DNA of 64,000 bases from contig OZ010571.1 of NCBI GenBank assembly GCA_963932145.1, positions 109,573,005-109,637,004 on the forward strand, in the 5' to 3' direction. This stretch comes from Acanthosepion lycidas. Taxonomy: Eukaryota > Mollusca > Cephalopoda > Sepiida > Sepiidae. This document shows positions 53,512 to 63,847 of the stretch, one piece after another; position 1 is the first letter of the stretch; each line of letters opens with the position of its first letter. The notes beneath the pieces are model-generated. The model saw only the letters and a list, made by a program, of their open reading frames with translations. It did not search any database and was not told the origin of the DNA. A program made the position numbers and the translations under genes.

Positions 53512-54030
53512 TTTTGCTTTTTAATCATTCACCCCAAACAAGGTGATAATGTCACTAAGATGCAAGGAGTTACAGAGAGAGAAAAAAATGAAAAGACTTT
53601 AGTGAGGAGAATAAAGGAACAGGATTCAGGAAGATAGAAATAGGGATTGATGTTATATATAAATTCTGGAAGATTGTAGGGAAGCAAAAAATTGGGAATG
53701 ATTTCCACAGGGAAGAAGTATGAGAAAAGAAACTATTAGAATAGAATAGTTTCATCTATCTACTTCAACAGTAAAATAGTGAAACCTAGTTGCTAATCTA
53801 GTAGCATGCTTAAATTCATGCAGTTGAGGAACTAAGAGGAGAGAAGCTCATCAGAAAAATTGCCATGAATATATTTGTAAAACAGGCAGAAAGATGCCAC
53901 ACCATGATGGCGAGAAAGTGACTGAAGTCAAGATTCCAGGTCAGATATCAATTTCTTTACAGACCCTTGCCTGAATTTTGTCAAGAATCTCAAAATATAC
54001 AGTAGGAATACCAGATCAGGAAATAAGAAT
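53512..54030 (-). mobile_element. LINE family A fragment
   Basis: 3' end CATTCACCCCAAACAAGGTG, then the RT C-terminal part (minus frame 53755-53570: YSNSFFSHTSSLWKSFPIFC) and SRHHGVASFCLFYKYIHGN-like text up to about 53990. Broken by stops. Confidence 0.82.
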
Positions 54031-54039
54031 GATATATAA

Positions 54040-54175
54040 AATTTAATAAAATGATCAACTTGAATCAATATATAAAAAAAAAAAAATGTGGTCTCTTTCT
54101 CTGTATTTCATGTTCAGGAAATAAAAACCAGAAATAAAGTTCTTGAAAATGATCAACTTGAATTAATATGTCAAA
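54040..54175. repeat. direct repeat pair around an A-run
   Basis: AAAATGATCAACTTGAATCA (about 54048) and AAAATGATCAACTTGAATTA (about 54146) flank 75 bases with a 13-base A-run. It resembles a target duplication, but the enclosed piece is too short to name. Confidence 0.6.
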
Positions 54176-54189
54176 TAAATAATTAAGCC

Positions 54190-55055
54190 TGATTACTTCA
54201 TATAAATAACATCTGCCTCTCTAGCATGTTAATCTATTGCATTCATAACTGAAGTAAACTGATAATTAATGTTTTGCTGCTTTTGTTTTCTTTATAATTA
54301 ACTATGTCAATAACTGGATGATTCTATTTTGGTAAAAACATTCCATTTGCTTTTAATAATGATTTGTACCTTTTTTTCTTTTATGATTGGAATGAATAAT
54401 CAGGTTAAGATTTTATAAAAGAAGATAGAGATGCAATTAAACAGATTGAATGCAGTGGTTGTTAGCATCATATTCTAACTTCATAATCCTAATCAATACG
54501 CCTGCAGCAATTGAGAGTCAGAACACATGTTTAATGTCAGTTCACTTTTAGAGTAAATAATGACAGCCATTGATTTGGAGTTCAAATGGGCACAAAAAAA
54601 AGGTTTGACTTTATAAGTTCAAAGTTCTTTTTGACTGCTTTATTCTTGGCATGCCTCTCAATTGGGAAAAGGCAAATCAATAAATATCCTTTTTATTTTA
54701 ACAAAGACATTATTATTGATCTGAAATCAGAAGAAAATGCACTCTTAAAACTTATTATAACTAAGCCAAAATGACCCTATAAAGCTAGATATACTGAGTA
54801 CATTTTATAATTTATCAAGTGCTTAAATGTGTTATATGTCTTTTTGTTAACTCTAATTTATTTTCTTAGTATTTCTTCAAGAGATACCAATGATCATGAT
54901 TTTCATTCTTTTTTACTATTGTTCACCCAACACAAGACTTTTGTGTTATACAAGGTAGAGAGCTACTAAATTGCGATGTTGTAAGATCATGAACAAAAAT
55001 TGGATACTATGAGGATATGTAAGTTAGAAAGCCGTTAACCCTCCACACACATTGC
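54190..55055. other. no gene seen
   Basis: A 62-codon plus frame (54586-54774) with a hydrophobic stretch near residues 11-26 has no recognisable family; probably chance. Confidence 0.4.
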
Positions 55056-55059
55056 AACA

Positions 55060-55955
55060 ATTTTGGGGGGATGAAACTGCCATTGTGGAACTTATTTCAT
55101 ACCAATGGAATATTACAGGAATGAGGATAAGTCAACTCAGTGTACATAGTCTAGAATGAATAGACTGGTGGAAACAACATAGTTCACCAGATAACTGCCA
55201 TGAAAATAGTGGTAAAGTAGAAATTGGTTAGTAGTGTTTTGTATGCGAGAAAGGGATTATGGTGCGATGGGTAAATTTTTAATTTTGTGCATGTGTGTTG
55301 TTTGTTTTTGATTTTGTTGACTGCACAGCATAGTAAGGTCAGTATGGCACTTCCTGTGAGAAAAAGAGCTCCATGATACAATTCACTTCACCAGAAACTT
55401 AGAAACGGCATGTTGTACTGTTTGGCATTCACACCAGAAACTCCAACACAAACATTTTAGAGTGTTTGGATGTCAGTCTGAGAATAGTGCAGAGTATTCA
55501 GAAAGAGTTGAATGGTGATTACGAAGGTGTTTGGAGTTATCACTAGTGATACCACGGTTGAAGCCAATGTAGATTTTATTGAGTAAATTTACTCTTTAGT
55601 ATTTCAAGATATTTTTGTGTCATTTTGGTAAATATATATATTAAAATGAGATGTTAGTGTTAGTTTCATTTTTGCATAATTTAGATGACAATTCATCCAT
55701 CGCACCCTGTACAAGGTTTTGCAAACACTTTTGAACTCTGTTGGGGCTGGGAATTAGCTTTGGCTAAATATATGGTAATTTGGTCTGACCTGACTCTTTT
55801 AGAAATAAAGCACGCCAGGAAGAGTCAGATACTTTACAACTATTCATCATGACTGGAGAAAACTCAGGGTCTGGCTCAGTGATGAAGAAACATTGCTAGG
55901 TTGGTTTTGGAAGTATTGAATGATACAAGACAATTCATGTTTATCAATGTCTACA
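55060..55955 (-). mobile_element. LINE family B fragment, interrupted
   Basis: GACTGGTGGAAACAACATAG, ACTGCCATGAAAATAGTGGT, GTTTTGTATGCGAGAAAGGG, then (after the insertion at 55260-55709) TTTTGCAAACACTTTTGAAC, GGTCTGACCTGACTC and GGCTCAGTGATGAAGAAACA, in family order. Confidence 0.75.
55260..55709 (+). mobile_element. maT-like element with HTH remnant, nested in LINE
   Basis: Left end TGGTGCGATGGGTAAATT, right end inverted CAGGGTGCGATGGATGAATT, with TA beyond each end. CAGGGTG starts are common in maT/mariner elements. The plus strand inside (about 55410-55535) reads ILECLDVSLRIVQSIQKELN then GDYEGV, matching the N-terminal HTH of maT-type transposases; the catalytic part is deleted. Confidence 0.78.
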
Positions 55956-55959
55956 TAGA

Positions 55960-56300
55960 ACATTTCATATCAAGTATATTTCCACTTTCAATTGAAATTT
56001 TGTATTTTGTAGTGACAATATGATTATGACATAACAATTAGATCACAATTCAGTAGCAGTTGAATTTCTTTTATACTCATCCTTTCATTCAACACACACT
56101 GCCATTTACTTCCTTTTCCAGTTGATACCACTCTTTACCACCAGACAGGAGATTTACATATGTTCTTACATAACCTCATCAAATCAAGACTTTCATATTG
56201 ATCTCATGCATGGCACTAAATCCATTCAGAAATATTTAAAAACTGTTAATTGCATACAACTGCTTACTCACATCAATAGTTAAAAGTGACTTTGAGCAAA
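55960..56300. other. no gene seen
   Basis: No recognised feature. Confidence 0.4.
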
Positions 56301-56309
56301 TGACTCCTG

Positions 56310-57755
56310 TAGGTTTTAGTGAGGAGCATCTAACTTCAAACATTGTGGACTGGCACTACAGAATTGCAAACAAAAACTGTACCAAATAACAGAAACCACA
56401 TCACTTGAGGTCTTTCAACGGAAACAATGACTAAAATGGATATCTGTGATGATCCTATACTGACACCTGTGAATTAAAACTAACTAAATCCAGGGAGGAT
56501 AAGCTGCATAGCAAACATTCTCACTCTGTGAACCTTAATCCCCCCCTCTTTGTGACAATTACCCACTCTTTCTCTCTGTGACAATTACCATATCTCTCTC
56601 TCTCTCTCTCTCTCTGTGACAATTACCCCCCCTCTCTGTGACAATTATCCCGTCTCTCTCTGTGACAATTACCCTCTCTCTCTCTCTCTGTGTGTAGCAA
56701 GCTAAAAGCAGGCAGGTGAAAGCCCATGGAATCTAAAAGGATTGTCCCCTAGAAACAATGTCGCATGGAGACTAAAAATAATTATGCACATGGAATCACA
56801 AAACTGTGTGCGAAAGAAATGCAACAAGTTTGTTAGGGCAACGAAATTCAATGAGATTGAACCATCCATGAAATCATTGTGTGAATGGATTCATTGAAAT
56901 GAAGAGAATGGATTCCAACTCACATAAACTTCCAGTTAAGAGAACACTTGTGTGACCAAATTGGCCTACACAAAATTCAATGAAATCTGTGATGATCAAC
57001 GCTATAAAGATCATTTCTAAACAGAAAAGAATCAAACTTATGCAAAAGAAGCATAAATGGTCACTGGTTAGGACTGAATGCTGTCAATGAAAAAGGAGAT
57101 AAAGAATAACCCAATTATAGAACATTCTTGCACATGCGAAATATATAAAAAGAACAGAAAAAGGGAAAAGAGAAAGATATAACAAGAAAGAGAGAGAGAG
57201 AAGAGAAGAGAAAAAAAAGAAAAAATGTATTTGATTTCAATCAAGTGAAAAAAAAGCTAAGTTTTTTATTTGTACTCATATTGCACACACCACATTTTTT
57301 CTTTTTTTTTTTTTTTTTTTTACATTCAAATATTCTTTGTTTCAAATTGTTTTATGTATAATTAAAATTTTGTGGCACTTTACATTTGTGTTTTCTCTTT
57401 GTTGCACTTCTATATTCACGTGTTTTTGACTCTGAGAAAAATACACTATTGTTGTGGAATCCAGGTCATATGCTTGGCAACTGATCTGCTTTATTTTTTT
57501 TTCTTATATATGTAGCGGCTCTTGAGAAAATAATAATATAATAAAAATATTGATGTTCCACACAACTTCAAATAAAATGTTAAGAAACTTCTTATGAGTT
57601 CTAGAAAGACTGATAACAGCTACAAGATTTGAGAAAAATTAAGAGAAAGATTTTATAAATTTCAACTGAAAGTGACACTGGCTGCTTAGTCAATGAATGC
57701 CAAATATTTCCTTATTAGAAAACAGCTAATATTGCCATTTATATTTTCTCTTCTG
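56310..57755 (+). mobile_element. LINE-D, interrupted by about 1.07 kb
   Basis: Left piece GTGAGGAGCATCTAACTTCA, GGTCTTTCAACGGAAACAAT (to about 56456). Right piece from about 57525: GAGAAAATAATAATATAATA, TTGATGTTCCACACAACTTC, GATTTTATAAATTTCAACTG, GAATGCCAAATATTTCC. The insert is unclassified; it has a TATA-like AAATATATAAAAAG near 57139, GA-rich and T-rich tracts and a CT-rich minisatellite, and could be an old LTR-type fragment. Confidence 0.6.
56540..56695. repeat. CT-rich minisatellite of variable unit
   Basis: Five units of CTCTGTGACAATTACC-type sequence separated by CT runs of different length. A microsatellite embedded in a minisatellite. Confidence 0.92.
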
Positions 57756-57764
57756 TTTAAGGAT

Positions 57765-58130
57765 CCTACAAATATGATGTCCACTGCTTTAATAAACATA
57801 CATTTTATTTTGTTTGCATTTGTATATGTTACATAATCAAAAATAATAACTTGGGGTAATTATTTGAACTAGAAAGACCCATGAAAATTTCACGGTTTTC
57901 CTATTTACAGATGAATCTATCACAATTCTTCAGTTGATGATTAAATAAGATCATGGCGAGTTCTATGACAATAAAATATCCATAGAATTTCCTCTATTGC
58001 ATCGTTAAATATTTGAGTTTAACAACTTTAACAAAATATTGCAATAACATTCATAAATATGAATGCTAGTTATTATTTTAAGAAGTGGGTACAAATGAAA
58101 AGATTTGAAGTTGACAGCTTTTTCCATTTC
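57765..58130. other. no gene seen
   Basis: No recognised feature. Confidence 0.4.
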
Positions 58131-58314
58131 TCTGATTTTCTGACTGAAACCAAGTAGTGTATGTCTTGATTTTCTATATGATCAAAATGGAATAGTTCAT
58201 TATTTACTAGGTATTGGCAAGAGACATTAAACTCATCTATCTTTCCTTCTTTCTAGCCAAATCCTGATCTTGCAAACATTTTGCTTAATAATAATAATTT
58301 TAAAATAATTCAGC

Positions 58315-58640
58315 CTATGATATTTCTATGTTTATACATTCTTTTTATAGATACAAATATTTAAGTAAATGCTCTGTTTATAATAAACAGTATTAAACAA
58401 CATTTACCGGCTTGAATGTCCGAAAAATCTTCACAGAAAATATTCATCCTCCGACAGGATTCGAACCTGTATCCCATACAGAACCATCATTTAGCTTGAC
58501 ATGCCTTTACCAATTTGGCCACGACGGAGCGTTTGGTTAGCAAGGTCGAATTTACTCTATTTAAACTTCAATCTTCCATGAATCTCTCACGTACATTCAT
58601 ATCTGCTCATGGCGTATCAAATGTAAACAAATGATGTCAC
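58315..58640 (-). mobile_element. tRNA-containing element, single full copy
   Basis: Minus strand: leader (GATACGCCATGAGCAGATAT, GTGAGAGATTCATGGAAGAT), tRNA-like part 58528-58447, tail (GAATATTTTCTGTGAAGATT, GTAAATGTTGTTTAATACTG, ACATAGAAAT-like end). Not palindromic, so it shows the monomer from which the 20.8 and 15.6 kb palindromes derive. About 325 bases. Confidence 0.82.
58447..58528 (-). tRNA. tRNA-like (Ser/Leu-type) sequence, 82 nt
   Basis: Acceptor TCCGTCG against CGGAGGA with one mismatch; D arm TGGCCAAATTGGTAAAGGC; anticodon stem TGTCA/TGATG with loop AGCTAAA (no T33; CTA in anticodon position, or GCT if shifted by one); long variable arm; T arm ACAGG-TTCGAAT-CCTGT. The D arm is close to that of tRNA-Ser. 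A and B boxes intact. Likely SINE-like pseudo-tRNA, not a translation tRNA. Confidence 0.6.
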
Positions 58641-59079
58641 TGAACTTTTAGTGATTACTCAGCTTCTGTCGTTTGATATTGTGTCTGAAAAATGGCTCTT
58701 TTATTGCCATTATCAACACTTTTGGCTAAGATGAAAGTCTAGTATCTGTTCTTATTTTTGCTTAATCTGATTCTCTCTTCACTTCTTTCATTTTCTCACA
58801 AACCAATTAGTGTCTTTTCCTCTATTTCCATGCAATCAAAACAGAATAGTCCATTATTTATGAGGTATTGTCAGGGTATAACTGTCATGTGAACTAACAA
58901 AGAGGTGGGGAGGCAAGCACTATCATAATAGTATATTTTATTATATAATCTTTATTTGCTTGAAGTGAATTTGCATTCACATTTGTGAAAATAAACGTTC
59001 CATTTAATGAAACCACTTTATGCTATCTAAATATTTATGGTTGCCCGTTTAGTATACATTGAGTGTGTGACACACAATG

Positions 59080-59375
59080 AAGATTTAAGGAGCAGATGAG
59101 CACCAAAGAAACTCAATCAAAAAGAGATAAGTGCAAGTTTGGTGACACACAGAAAGGTAACTTGCAGAATTTTACACTCACTGGAGACATCAAAGGCAAG
59201 AGAAGCAGAGAAAAGTAGAAACCTATTTGATAAGTTTGGGCAAATCAATGAAGAACAAATACAAAAAAGACAATAGGAAATCATAAAAGAAATTGTATTA
59301 CTTAAAGCAAAAAGAGACAAGAAGTTAGGAAGAACCATGATTGCCCACATCCTGAAGGAATGTCGTACATAGATA
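59080..59375 (+). mobile_element. RTE-type LINE 3' fragment
   Basis: TTTTACACTCACTGGAGACA, TCAAAGGCAAGAGAAGCAGA, AGAAGTTAGGAAGAACCATG, TGCCCACATCCTGAAGGAAT: C-terminal blocks and 3' end of the RTE family. Confidence 0.78.
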
Positions 59376-59675
59376 AAAGACAGAGGGTTTTGTTTGATTT
59401 AGGGAAGGTATCATGGATTTTTTTTCCAGCCATTGTAATTTGATGGAAGACATTTTGTTTTTTTTTGGCTCAAATATCATATTATCTTAGTTCTTTTGTA
59501 TTGTCATCAGCAACTTGCAACGGCTATTCTGACATACACAAATGGGCATAGACTCTCAAAATTGCACATATATATTTATTCCTCATGTGTGTCTCTCAAA
59601 TTTGCACACACATGTAAGGTTAACACTGGGGAAAACATTCTATGTAACACATTTTGTCCTCTAAAAGGACTTCAG

Positions 59676-59735
59676 ATTAAATATATATATATATATATTT
59701 CCATCTGCAAGAAAATTACTTTAGTCTGAAGTCTG

Positions 59736-59803
<68 letters not shown>
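59676..59803. repeat. AT and GT microsatellites
   Basis: AT run at 59678-59698; AT then GT run at about 59740-59802. GATTAAATATATAT and TCTGATTATATATA give partial inverted symmetry. Confidence 0.9.
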
Positions 59804-59804
<1 letters not shown>

Positions 59805-59805
59805 T

Positions 59806-60180
59806 TTTTTTAATCAATTTACCCTAAGCAAATCAATAATACCACTAAGACGCAAGGAGTTACTGGCAGTGAAAGTTAATGAAAAATCTTCAGAAGAACC
59901 AAAAACACAATCATGAACAGGATACAAGGGATAAAATTCTGCTCATGTTCAAAAGACTGGTTGGGGAGTGTGAACTGGGTGATAGGTGAACTTATCTATT
60001 TTTTTTCTTCTCATTGAGCATAATCAGTAAATAAAATTTCAGAGTTCAAGTGGAGAGGTTAAAAGTACAGAGTTGAATTAAACTTCAGAATGAACTGGAA
60101 ACCCGATCCTAAACAGGCAACACAGGATGAGGCTCTCCTCCTGTTCAAAAGACTGGGGAGAAGTGTGTACCAGGTGATAG
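59806..60180 (-). mobile_element. LINE family A 3' UTR remnants, duplicated segment
   Basis: TTAATCAATTTACCCTAAGC, ACCACTAAGACGCAAGGAGT is the 3' end. The following block (ATGAACAGGATACAAGG, CTGTTCAAAAGACTGG-type) occurs at about 59917-59975 and again at about 60100-60175, also at 6.9 kb. Confidence 0.65.
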
Positions 60181-60185
60181 GCAAA

Positions 60186-60193
60186 CATATATA

Positions 60194-60242
<49 letters not shown>
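60186..60242. repeat. (AT)n microsatellite
   Basis: AT run with one phase break. Confidence 0.95.
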
Positions 60243-60246
<4 letters not shown>

Positions 60247-60415
60247 CCAGTCTGACCCACTATTTACACATAGCTGGAGGGAGAAGGAAAGGATTGATAC
60301 CTTTCCCAAGGTTATTAGTATGTAAGTGACTGCAATAGATTTGACTGCAATTCAAATTTGGCTCTCAGATTCCTCAATCCGAGCTGGTATCCACTACGCC
60401 ACTGTGCCTCTTAAA
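60243..60415 (-). mobile_element. tRNA-headed SINE, minus copy
   Basis: Minus strand: GAGGCACAGTGGCGTAGTGG (A box region), CCAAATTTGAATTGCAGTC (B box region), core ACCTTGGGAAAGGTATCAAT, CCTTCTCCCTCCAGCTATGT. No 5S module in front, so tRNA-only and 5S-tRNA forms coexist. Confidence 0.8.
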
Positions 60416-60424
60416 AAGTGTGGT

Positions 60425-60542
60425 TGGTTCTGTACAAAGCCTTCACTGTTATAATCAAATCACATGTGCTGGTATCTAGGTTGTCAGTTCCTAGGAACTG
60501 AGCTGCCTGGCCCTCATACATTGAATACAACGGGAGAGCCCA

Positions 60543-60586
<44 letters not shown>

Positions 60587-60785
60587 GTTTTAAATTAAAA
60601 AAAATTTTGGTATCTGAAGTGTCTTGACTTAAAAAGATGACCTCATTTGATTACCTAACACTTTCTTTTTTCTTGTTGTTATTGTTAAATATAAAATAAA
60701 TATTTTAATACATAGAAATTTATTTATCATATCCTCTTACATACATGTAAGTTTATACATAAACACACTCAGACTCATATTCATG
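60425..60785. other. no gene seen; (AC)n run
   Basis: AC microsatellite at about 60545-60575 followed by AT; otherwise nothing recognised. Confidence 0.5.
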
Positions 60786-60789
60786 TATG

Positions 60790-60960
60790 TGATACATGAA
60801 GAAATAAAATGGATAGCACATGTAACTCAAAGAGAAAATAATGACATAATCAAGATGTTGACATTCCACATTACTTGAAAAATTGTTTAATATAAAGCTT
60901 CTGTAAATTTTAACTTATAGTAACAGTATCTGTTCAGTAAAATGTTGTGTTTCCTTAAAA
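60790..60960 (+). mobile_element. LINE-D 3' portion
   Basis: AAATGGATAGCACATGTAAC, TCAAAGAGAAAATAATGACA, CAAGATGTTGACATTCC: uninterrupted reference for the copy split at 28.38 kb. Confidence 0.75.
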
Positions 60961-60984
60961 ATGATCTGGTTTCTGTTATTTGGT

Positions 60985-61345
60985 TTACTTCTTTGTGATA
61001 CTGTATTTCCATTCCATGAAGTTCAAAGAAGTATGATCCTTGTAAGAGATTGAAGCTTAAATGTCCATATATTACCATTACTGGAATATATAGAGATTTA
61101 AGCCTCAATCTTTTACAAGGACCAACCTTCTTTGAACCTCATGGAGGGGAAGTACAGAATCACAAACAAGGAGCTATGCTAAAAAAAACAAAAAAAAAAC
61201 AGAAACCAGTTCGCTTGAGAACTTTCAACAATAGCAACAACTAAAATGGGTAGTACATGTAACTTGCAGAGAAAATAATGACACAATCAAGATGCTGACA
61301 TTTCATACTACTTCAAACAAAAGGTTAGGAAAGAAACCCCATCAA
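60985..61345 (+). mobile_element. LINE-D copy with inverted duplication of its 5' part
   Basis: TTACAAGGACCAACCTTCTT, GAACCTCATGGAGGGGAAGT, ACAGAATCACAAACAAGG (61108-61170) are mirrored at about 60988-61055 (CTTTGTGATACTGTATTTCC, CATGAAGTTCAAAGAAG, ATCCTTGTAA). The plus copy continues to AGTACATGTAACTTGCAGAG and AAAGGTTAGGAAAGAAACCC. About 80-85% arm similarity by eye. Confidence 0.75.
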
Positions 61346-61354
61346 TATTAGATA

Positions 61355-61826
61355 GATTAATTTGCTTTTTATGGCTTATCAATCTATTTCAAGTTATTCA
61401 ATGCCAGAAAATACTTTTAGATTGAAAAAATATTTTAGAGATAATAATGATTTACTGAAATGTCTTATTATTTAACCCATAGCTAGGGAAAGAAAGTGGG
61501 GTAGATTAATACCTTCCACAAGGGTATTTGTACAAAAGTGAATATAACAAATCGGATTTCCACTTCAGAACCATTAGTCATTACAACACCTGCACATCCA
61601 AGCTTACAGTACATAGTATTCTCAAGCAGCAACCTATTAGGTTGGTGCAAAAATAATGACATAATAATGTTGTTTTTTGACGCTAAAAAATACGTCAAAA
61701 AACAACATTATTACGTCATTATTTTTGCACCAACCTAATATTTAAGTATTGACCAGGTTTGACATTGCTCAGCCCCAGCAATTGCATGAGAATCAGCGTT
61801 TTAGTTTGACATGGCTCTAAGCTTCA
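61355..61826 (-). mobile_element. 5S rRNA + tRNA chimeric SINE, with MITE in its 5S part
   Basis: Minus strand: 5S module split in two (61826-61741 and 61636-61600: GAGCAATGTCAAACCTGGTC, AATACTTAAATA; then GGTTGCTGCTTGAGAATACT, TACTGTAAGCTT), tRNA part, core GTGGAAGGTATTAATCTACC, tail to 61355. The MITE 61637-61738 sits between AGTACTTAGAT-like and GGTTGCTGCTTG halves. Confidence 0.82.
61637..61738. mobile_element. mariner hairpin MITE, 102 bp
   Basis: TTAGGTTGGTGCAAAAATAA ends, TA flanks, arms of about 46 bases with two or three mismatches. Nested in the 5S-derived SINE. Confidence 0.96.
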
Positions 61827-61829
61827 TCA

Positions 61830-62010
61830 ATACTGGAAAGAGTGATAACAGCTAGTGGAATTGAGAGACCTGTTTTCCTGAAACATTGTTTTGAGAGAAA
61901 TATTTCATAAATTCCAACCTGAAAATAGCAATGGCTGCTCTTTCAATGAATGCCAAATATTTCCTTATAAAGGGAACTGCTAATATTGTCATTACCATGA
62001 GGTATGTTTA
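61830..62010 (+). mobile_element. LINE-D 3' end
   Basis: GAAAGAGTGATAACAGCTAG, TTTCATAAATTCCAACCTGA, CAATGAATGCCAAATATTTC, GAACTGCTAATATTGTCATT. Confidence 0.72.
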
Positions 62011-62059
62011 ACTCTTAGTATTCCTAGAAAATTTCTCACTTTCACTTCTTGTTTTGTTT

Positions 62060-62360
62060 TTTTATAATGATGTTCATCCAGTATAAGGCTCAAGAACCAC
62101 TCAATGTAGAGGGTTACAGGGAAAGAAGTACAATTTTTACAGATTTGTGAGGAAGATAATGGTTAATCCTAGACATGAACAGGTTAAGATTGTAGTGATT
62201 ATGAAAGTGTCCTCTTGGCAATAATTTTCACAAAGCAGCAGTTGATAGTAATAAATCTACTCAAGTTGAGCTTACATCTCACCAATGGAATACAAAGAGA
62301 AAGATGGTGGTTTACTACAACGTGTGCATAGCATGGCGAGTCTTAGCCATGAAGTTAGAA
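62060..62360 (-). mobile_element. LINE family B 3' end
   Basis: GTTCATCCAGTATAAGGCTC, AAGAACCACTCAATGTAGAG, GGTTACAGGG: clearest 3' UTR of family B here, followed by decayed RT C-terminus (CCTCTTGGCAATAATTTTCA). Confidence 0.75.
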
Positions 62361-62553
62361 TGTGTATGAGTATCATATAATTTTGCTCTCTCCAAGATTG
62401 TTTCTCTCTTATTCATATGCAAATGCACATGTCTGTATGACAGAGAGAGGGGGAGTATAAGGGTGAGATTGATTAAATAACTATGTTTAATTTGTGCTAA
62501 ATGAAGCAGTTGCAACATAGGCTCCAATGGTTTCTGATCAGAGCAAAGAAGTA

Positions 62554-62634
62554 TTAGGTTGGTGCGAAAATAATGTCGTTTTCTCACATAGTATCATATG
62601 TGAGAAAAACAACATTATTTTTGCACCAACATAA
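62554..62634. mobile_element. mariner hairpin MITE, 81 bp
   Basis: TTAGGTTGGTGCGAAAATAA at the left, TTATGTTGGTGCAAAAATAA at the right (inverted), TA flanks at 62552-62553 and 62635-62636. Confidence 0.95.
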
Positions 62635-62679
62635 TACTTCAAAATGAACACAAACACCAAACATACAACATGAGTGAAT

Positions 62680-62915
62680 AGAAGAGATGGCTACATTTAA
62701 CCGGTTTGACAGTGAAAGGGTGGGACTGAGAGGCTGACCTAGTGGCACGTTTAAATTCATGCAGTTTGGGAACTAGCGAAAATAGCTTGTCAGAGCATTT
62801 ACCGTGAAAGTATTTGTAGAAAAGACAGTGGGAGGCGACAGCACGTCTGTGAGAGAGTGACTGTGAATGAGATGCCAGATAACTGACCAGTTTACTAGTA
62901 CAATGCTCCCACATC
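62680..62915 (-). mobile_element. LINE family A internal fragment
   Basis: Minus frame 62914-62639 reads SYLASHSQSLSHRRAVASHC, LFYKYFHGKCSDKLFSLVPK and LHEFKRATRSASQSHPFTV, well preserved. Both ends are abrupt: no 3' UTR and no upstream RT. Confidence 0.88.
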
Positions 62916-62927
62916 TATGCACCAAAA

Positions 62928-63158
62928 AAAAGTCTTGATGAAAGCATTTAAATAACTAAGTGATATTACAGAAAAGATTATTGTTTTCATTGACTTTTTT
63001 TTTTTAAATAAAGAGCAGGTTTTAAATATCAATGCATAATTAACACCAAACATACAACATGAGTGAGTCTTAATTATGCATTGATATATGAAAACAATAA
63101 TCTTTTCTGTAATATCACTTAGTTATTTAAATGCTTTCATCAAGACTTTTTTTTTTGC
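62928..63158. repeat. inverted duplication, about 230 bp
   Basis: AAGTCTTGATGAAAGCATTT through GATTATTGTTTTCAT (left) is mirrored exactly on the right (ATGAAAACAATAATCTTTTC through AATGCTTTCATCAAGACTT). The TATCAATGCATAATTA inner arms are also complementary. The left arm carries about 35 extra bases with a T-run. The 24-base loop piece AACACCAAACATACAACATG recurs at 62653. Confidence 0.93.
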
Positions 63159-63194
63159 TTAATAGATTTTCTTTTACTTTTGGATATTTTCCAG

Positions 63195-63270
63195 TGTGAT
63201 GTGGTGACATAATGAAGATGTTGACATTTTATACTACTTTAATCAAAAGGTTAGGTAGGAACCCCATCAA
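63195..63270 (+). mobile_element. LINE-D fragment
   Basis: GTGACATAATGAAGATGTTG, ACATTTTATACTACTTTAAT, AAAAGGTTAGGTAGGAACCC. Confidence 0.65.
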
Positions 63271-63274
63271 TACT

Positions 63275-63611
63275 AGATTAATTGATTGATTTCTTTGTTT
63301 TATGGCTTATAAACCTTTTGCAGGTTATTTAACGTCAAAAAACATTTTTAGAAATAATGATGATTTACTGTTACAACTCCTACTACTTAACCCATAGCTC
63401 GGGGCAGAAGAGGTGGATTCATACCTTCCAAAAGGGTATTTGCACATAAGTGAATATAACAAAGTCAAGTTCCAATTCCAAGCCATTATTCATTACAAAA
63501 CCAGCATATCCAAGTACCTGGTATTACCAAGCAGTCACCCATCCTGGTACAAGATTTAACTTTGGGGGTTTTATGAGAACCACTGTTTTAATTTGATATA
63601 GCAATATGCAC
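63275..63611 (-). mobile_element. 5S rRNA + tRNA chimeric SINE
   Basis: 5S module at 63611-63512 (TGGTTCTCATAAAACCCCCA, AAGTTAAATCTTGTACCAGG, ATGGGTGACTGCTTGGTAAT, ACCAGGTACTTGG on the minus strand). The core is CATAGCTCGGGGCAGAAGAG on the plus strand, and the tail TTTGTTTTATGGCTTATAAA at the left. Confidence 0.82.
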
Positions 63612-63614
63612 CAT

Positions 63615-63840
63615 ATTGGAAATGGGGATAATGGCTTGGAATGTGAAATTGACGAGCTGAGTTTGAATTCCAATGTCTGTTACATTCACATACACAAATA
63701 CTCTTGGAGAAGGTATTAATCCATCTCTTCTCCACCTAGCTTTGGGTTGAATAGTAGGACAGACTGGGTCCTAAAGCCATGGTTGGTGACCAGTCTACTG
63801 CAAAAAGAAATGGTAATAGGAAAATCTTCTGCCTTGTCAG
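63615..63840 (+). mobile_element. tRNA-headed SINE, head to head with the previous one
   Basis: GGGGATAATGGCTTGGAATG (A box region), GAGTTTGAATTCCAATGTC (B box), core CTCTTGGAGAAGGTATTAAT, ATCTCTTCTCCACCTAGCTT, GGTTGAATAGTAGGACAGAC. Confidence 0.8.
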
Positions 63841-63847
63841 ATACTTT

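Larger units (their letters stand above)
58140..58890. repeat. diverged direct repeats flanking the tRNA-containing element
   Basis: AATGGAATAGTTCATTATTT (near 58187) and ACAGAATAGTCCATTATTTA (near 58842), each followed by AGGTATTG, with more weak similarity before. About 655 bases apart. Could be ends of a larger repeat into which the tRNA-containing element fell. Confidence 0.45.

Noticed and set aside
54048-54172. Processed pseudogene between 20-base direct repeats
   Set aside because: The A-run lies at the wrong end relative to either orientation and the enclosed 75 bases match nothing; left as a simple repeat pair.
56540-56695. CRISPR-like array
   Set aside because: Spacers are only CT runs of different length; this is a compound satellite in a eukaryotic genome.
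58447-58528. Functional suppressor-type tRNA (CTA in the anticodon position)
   Set aside because: The anticodon loop lacks T33, the acceptor stem has a mismatch and the sequence lies inside a repeated mobile element with diverged copies.
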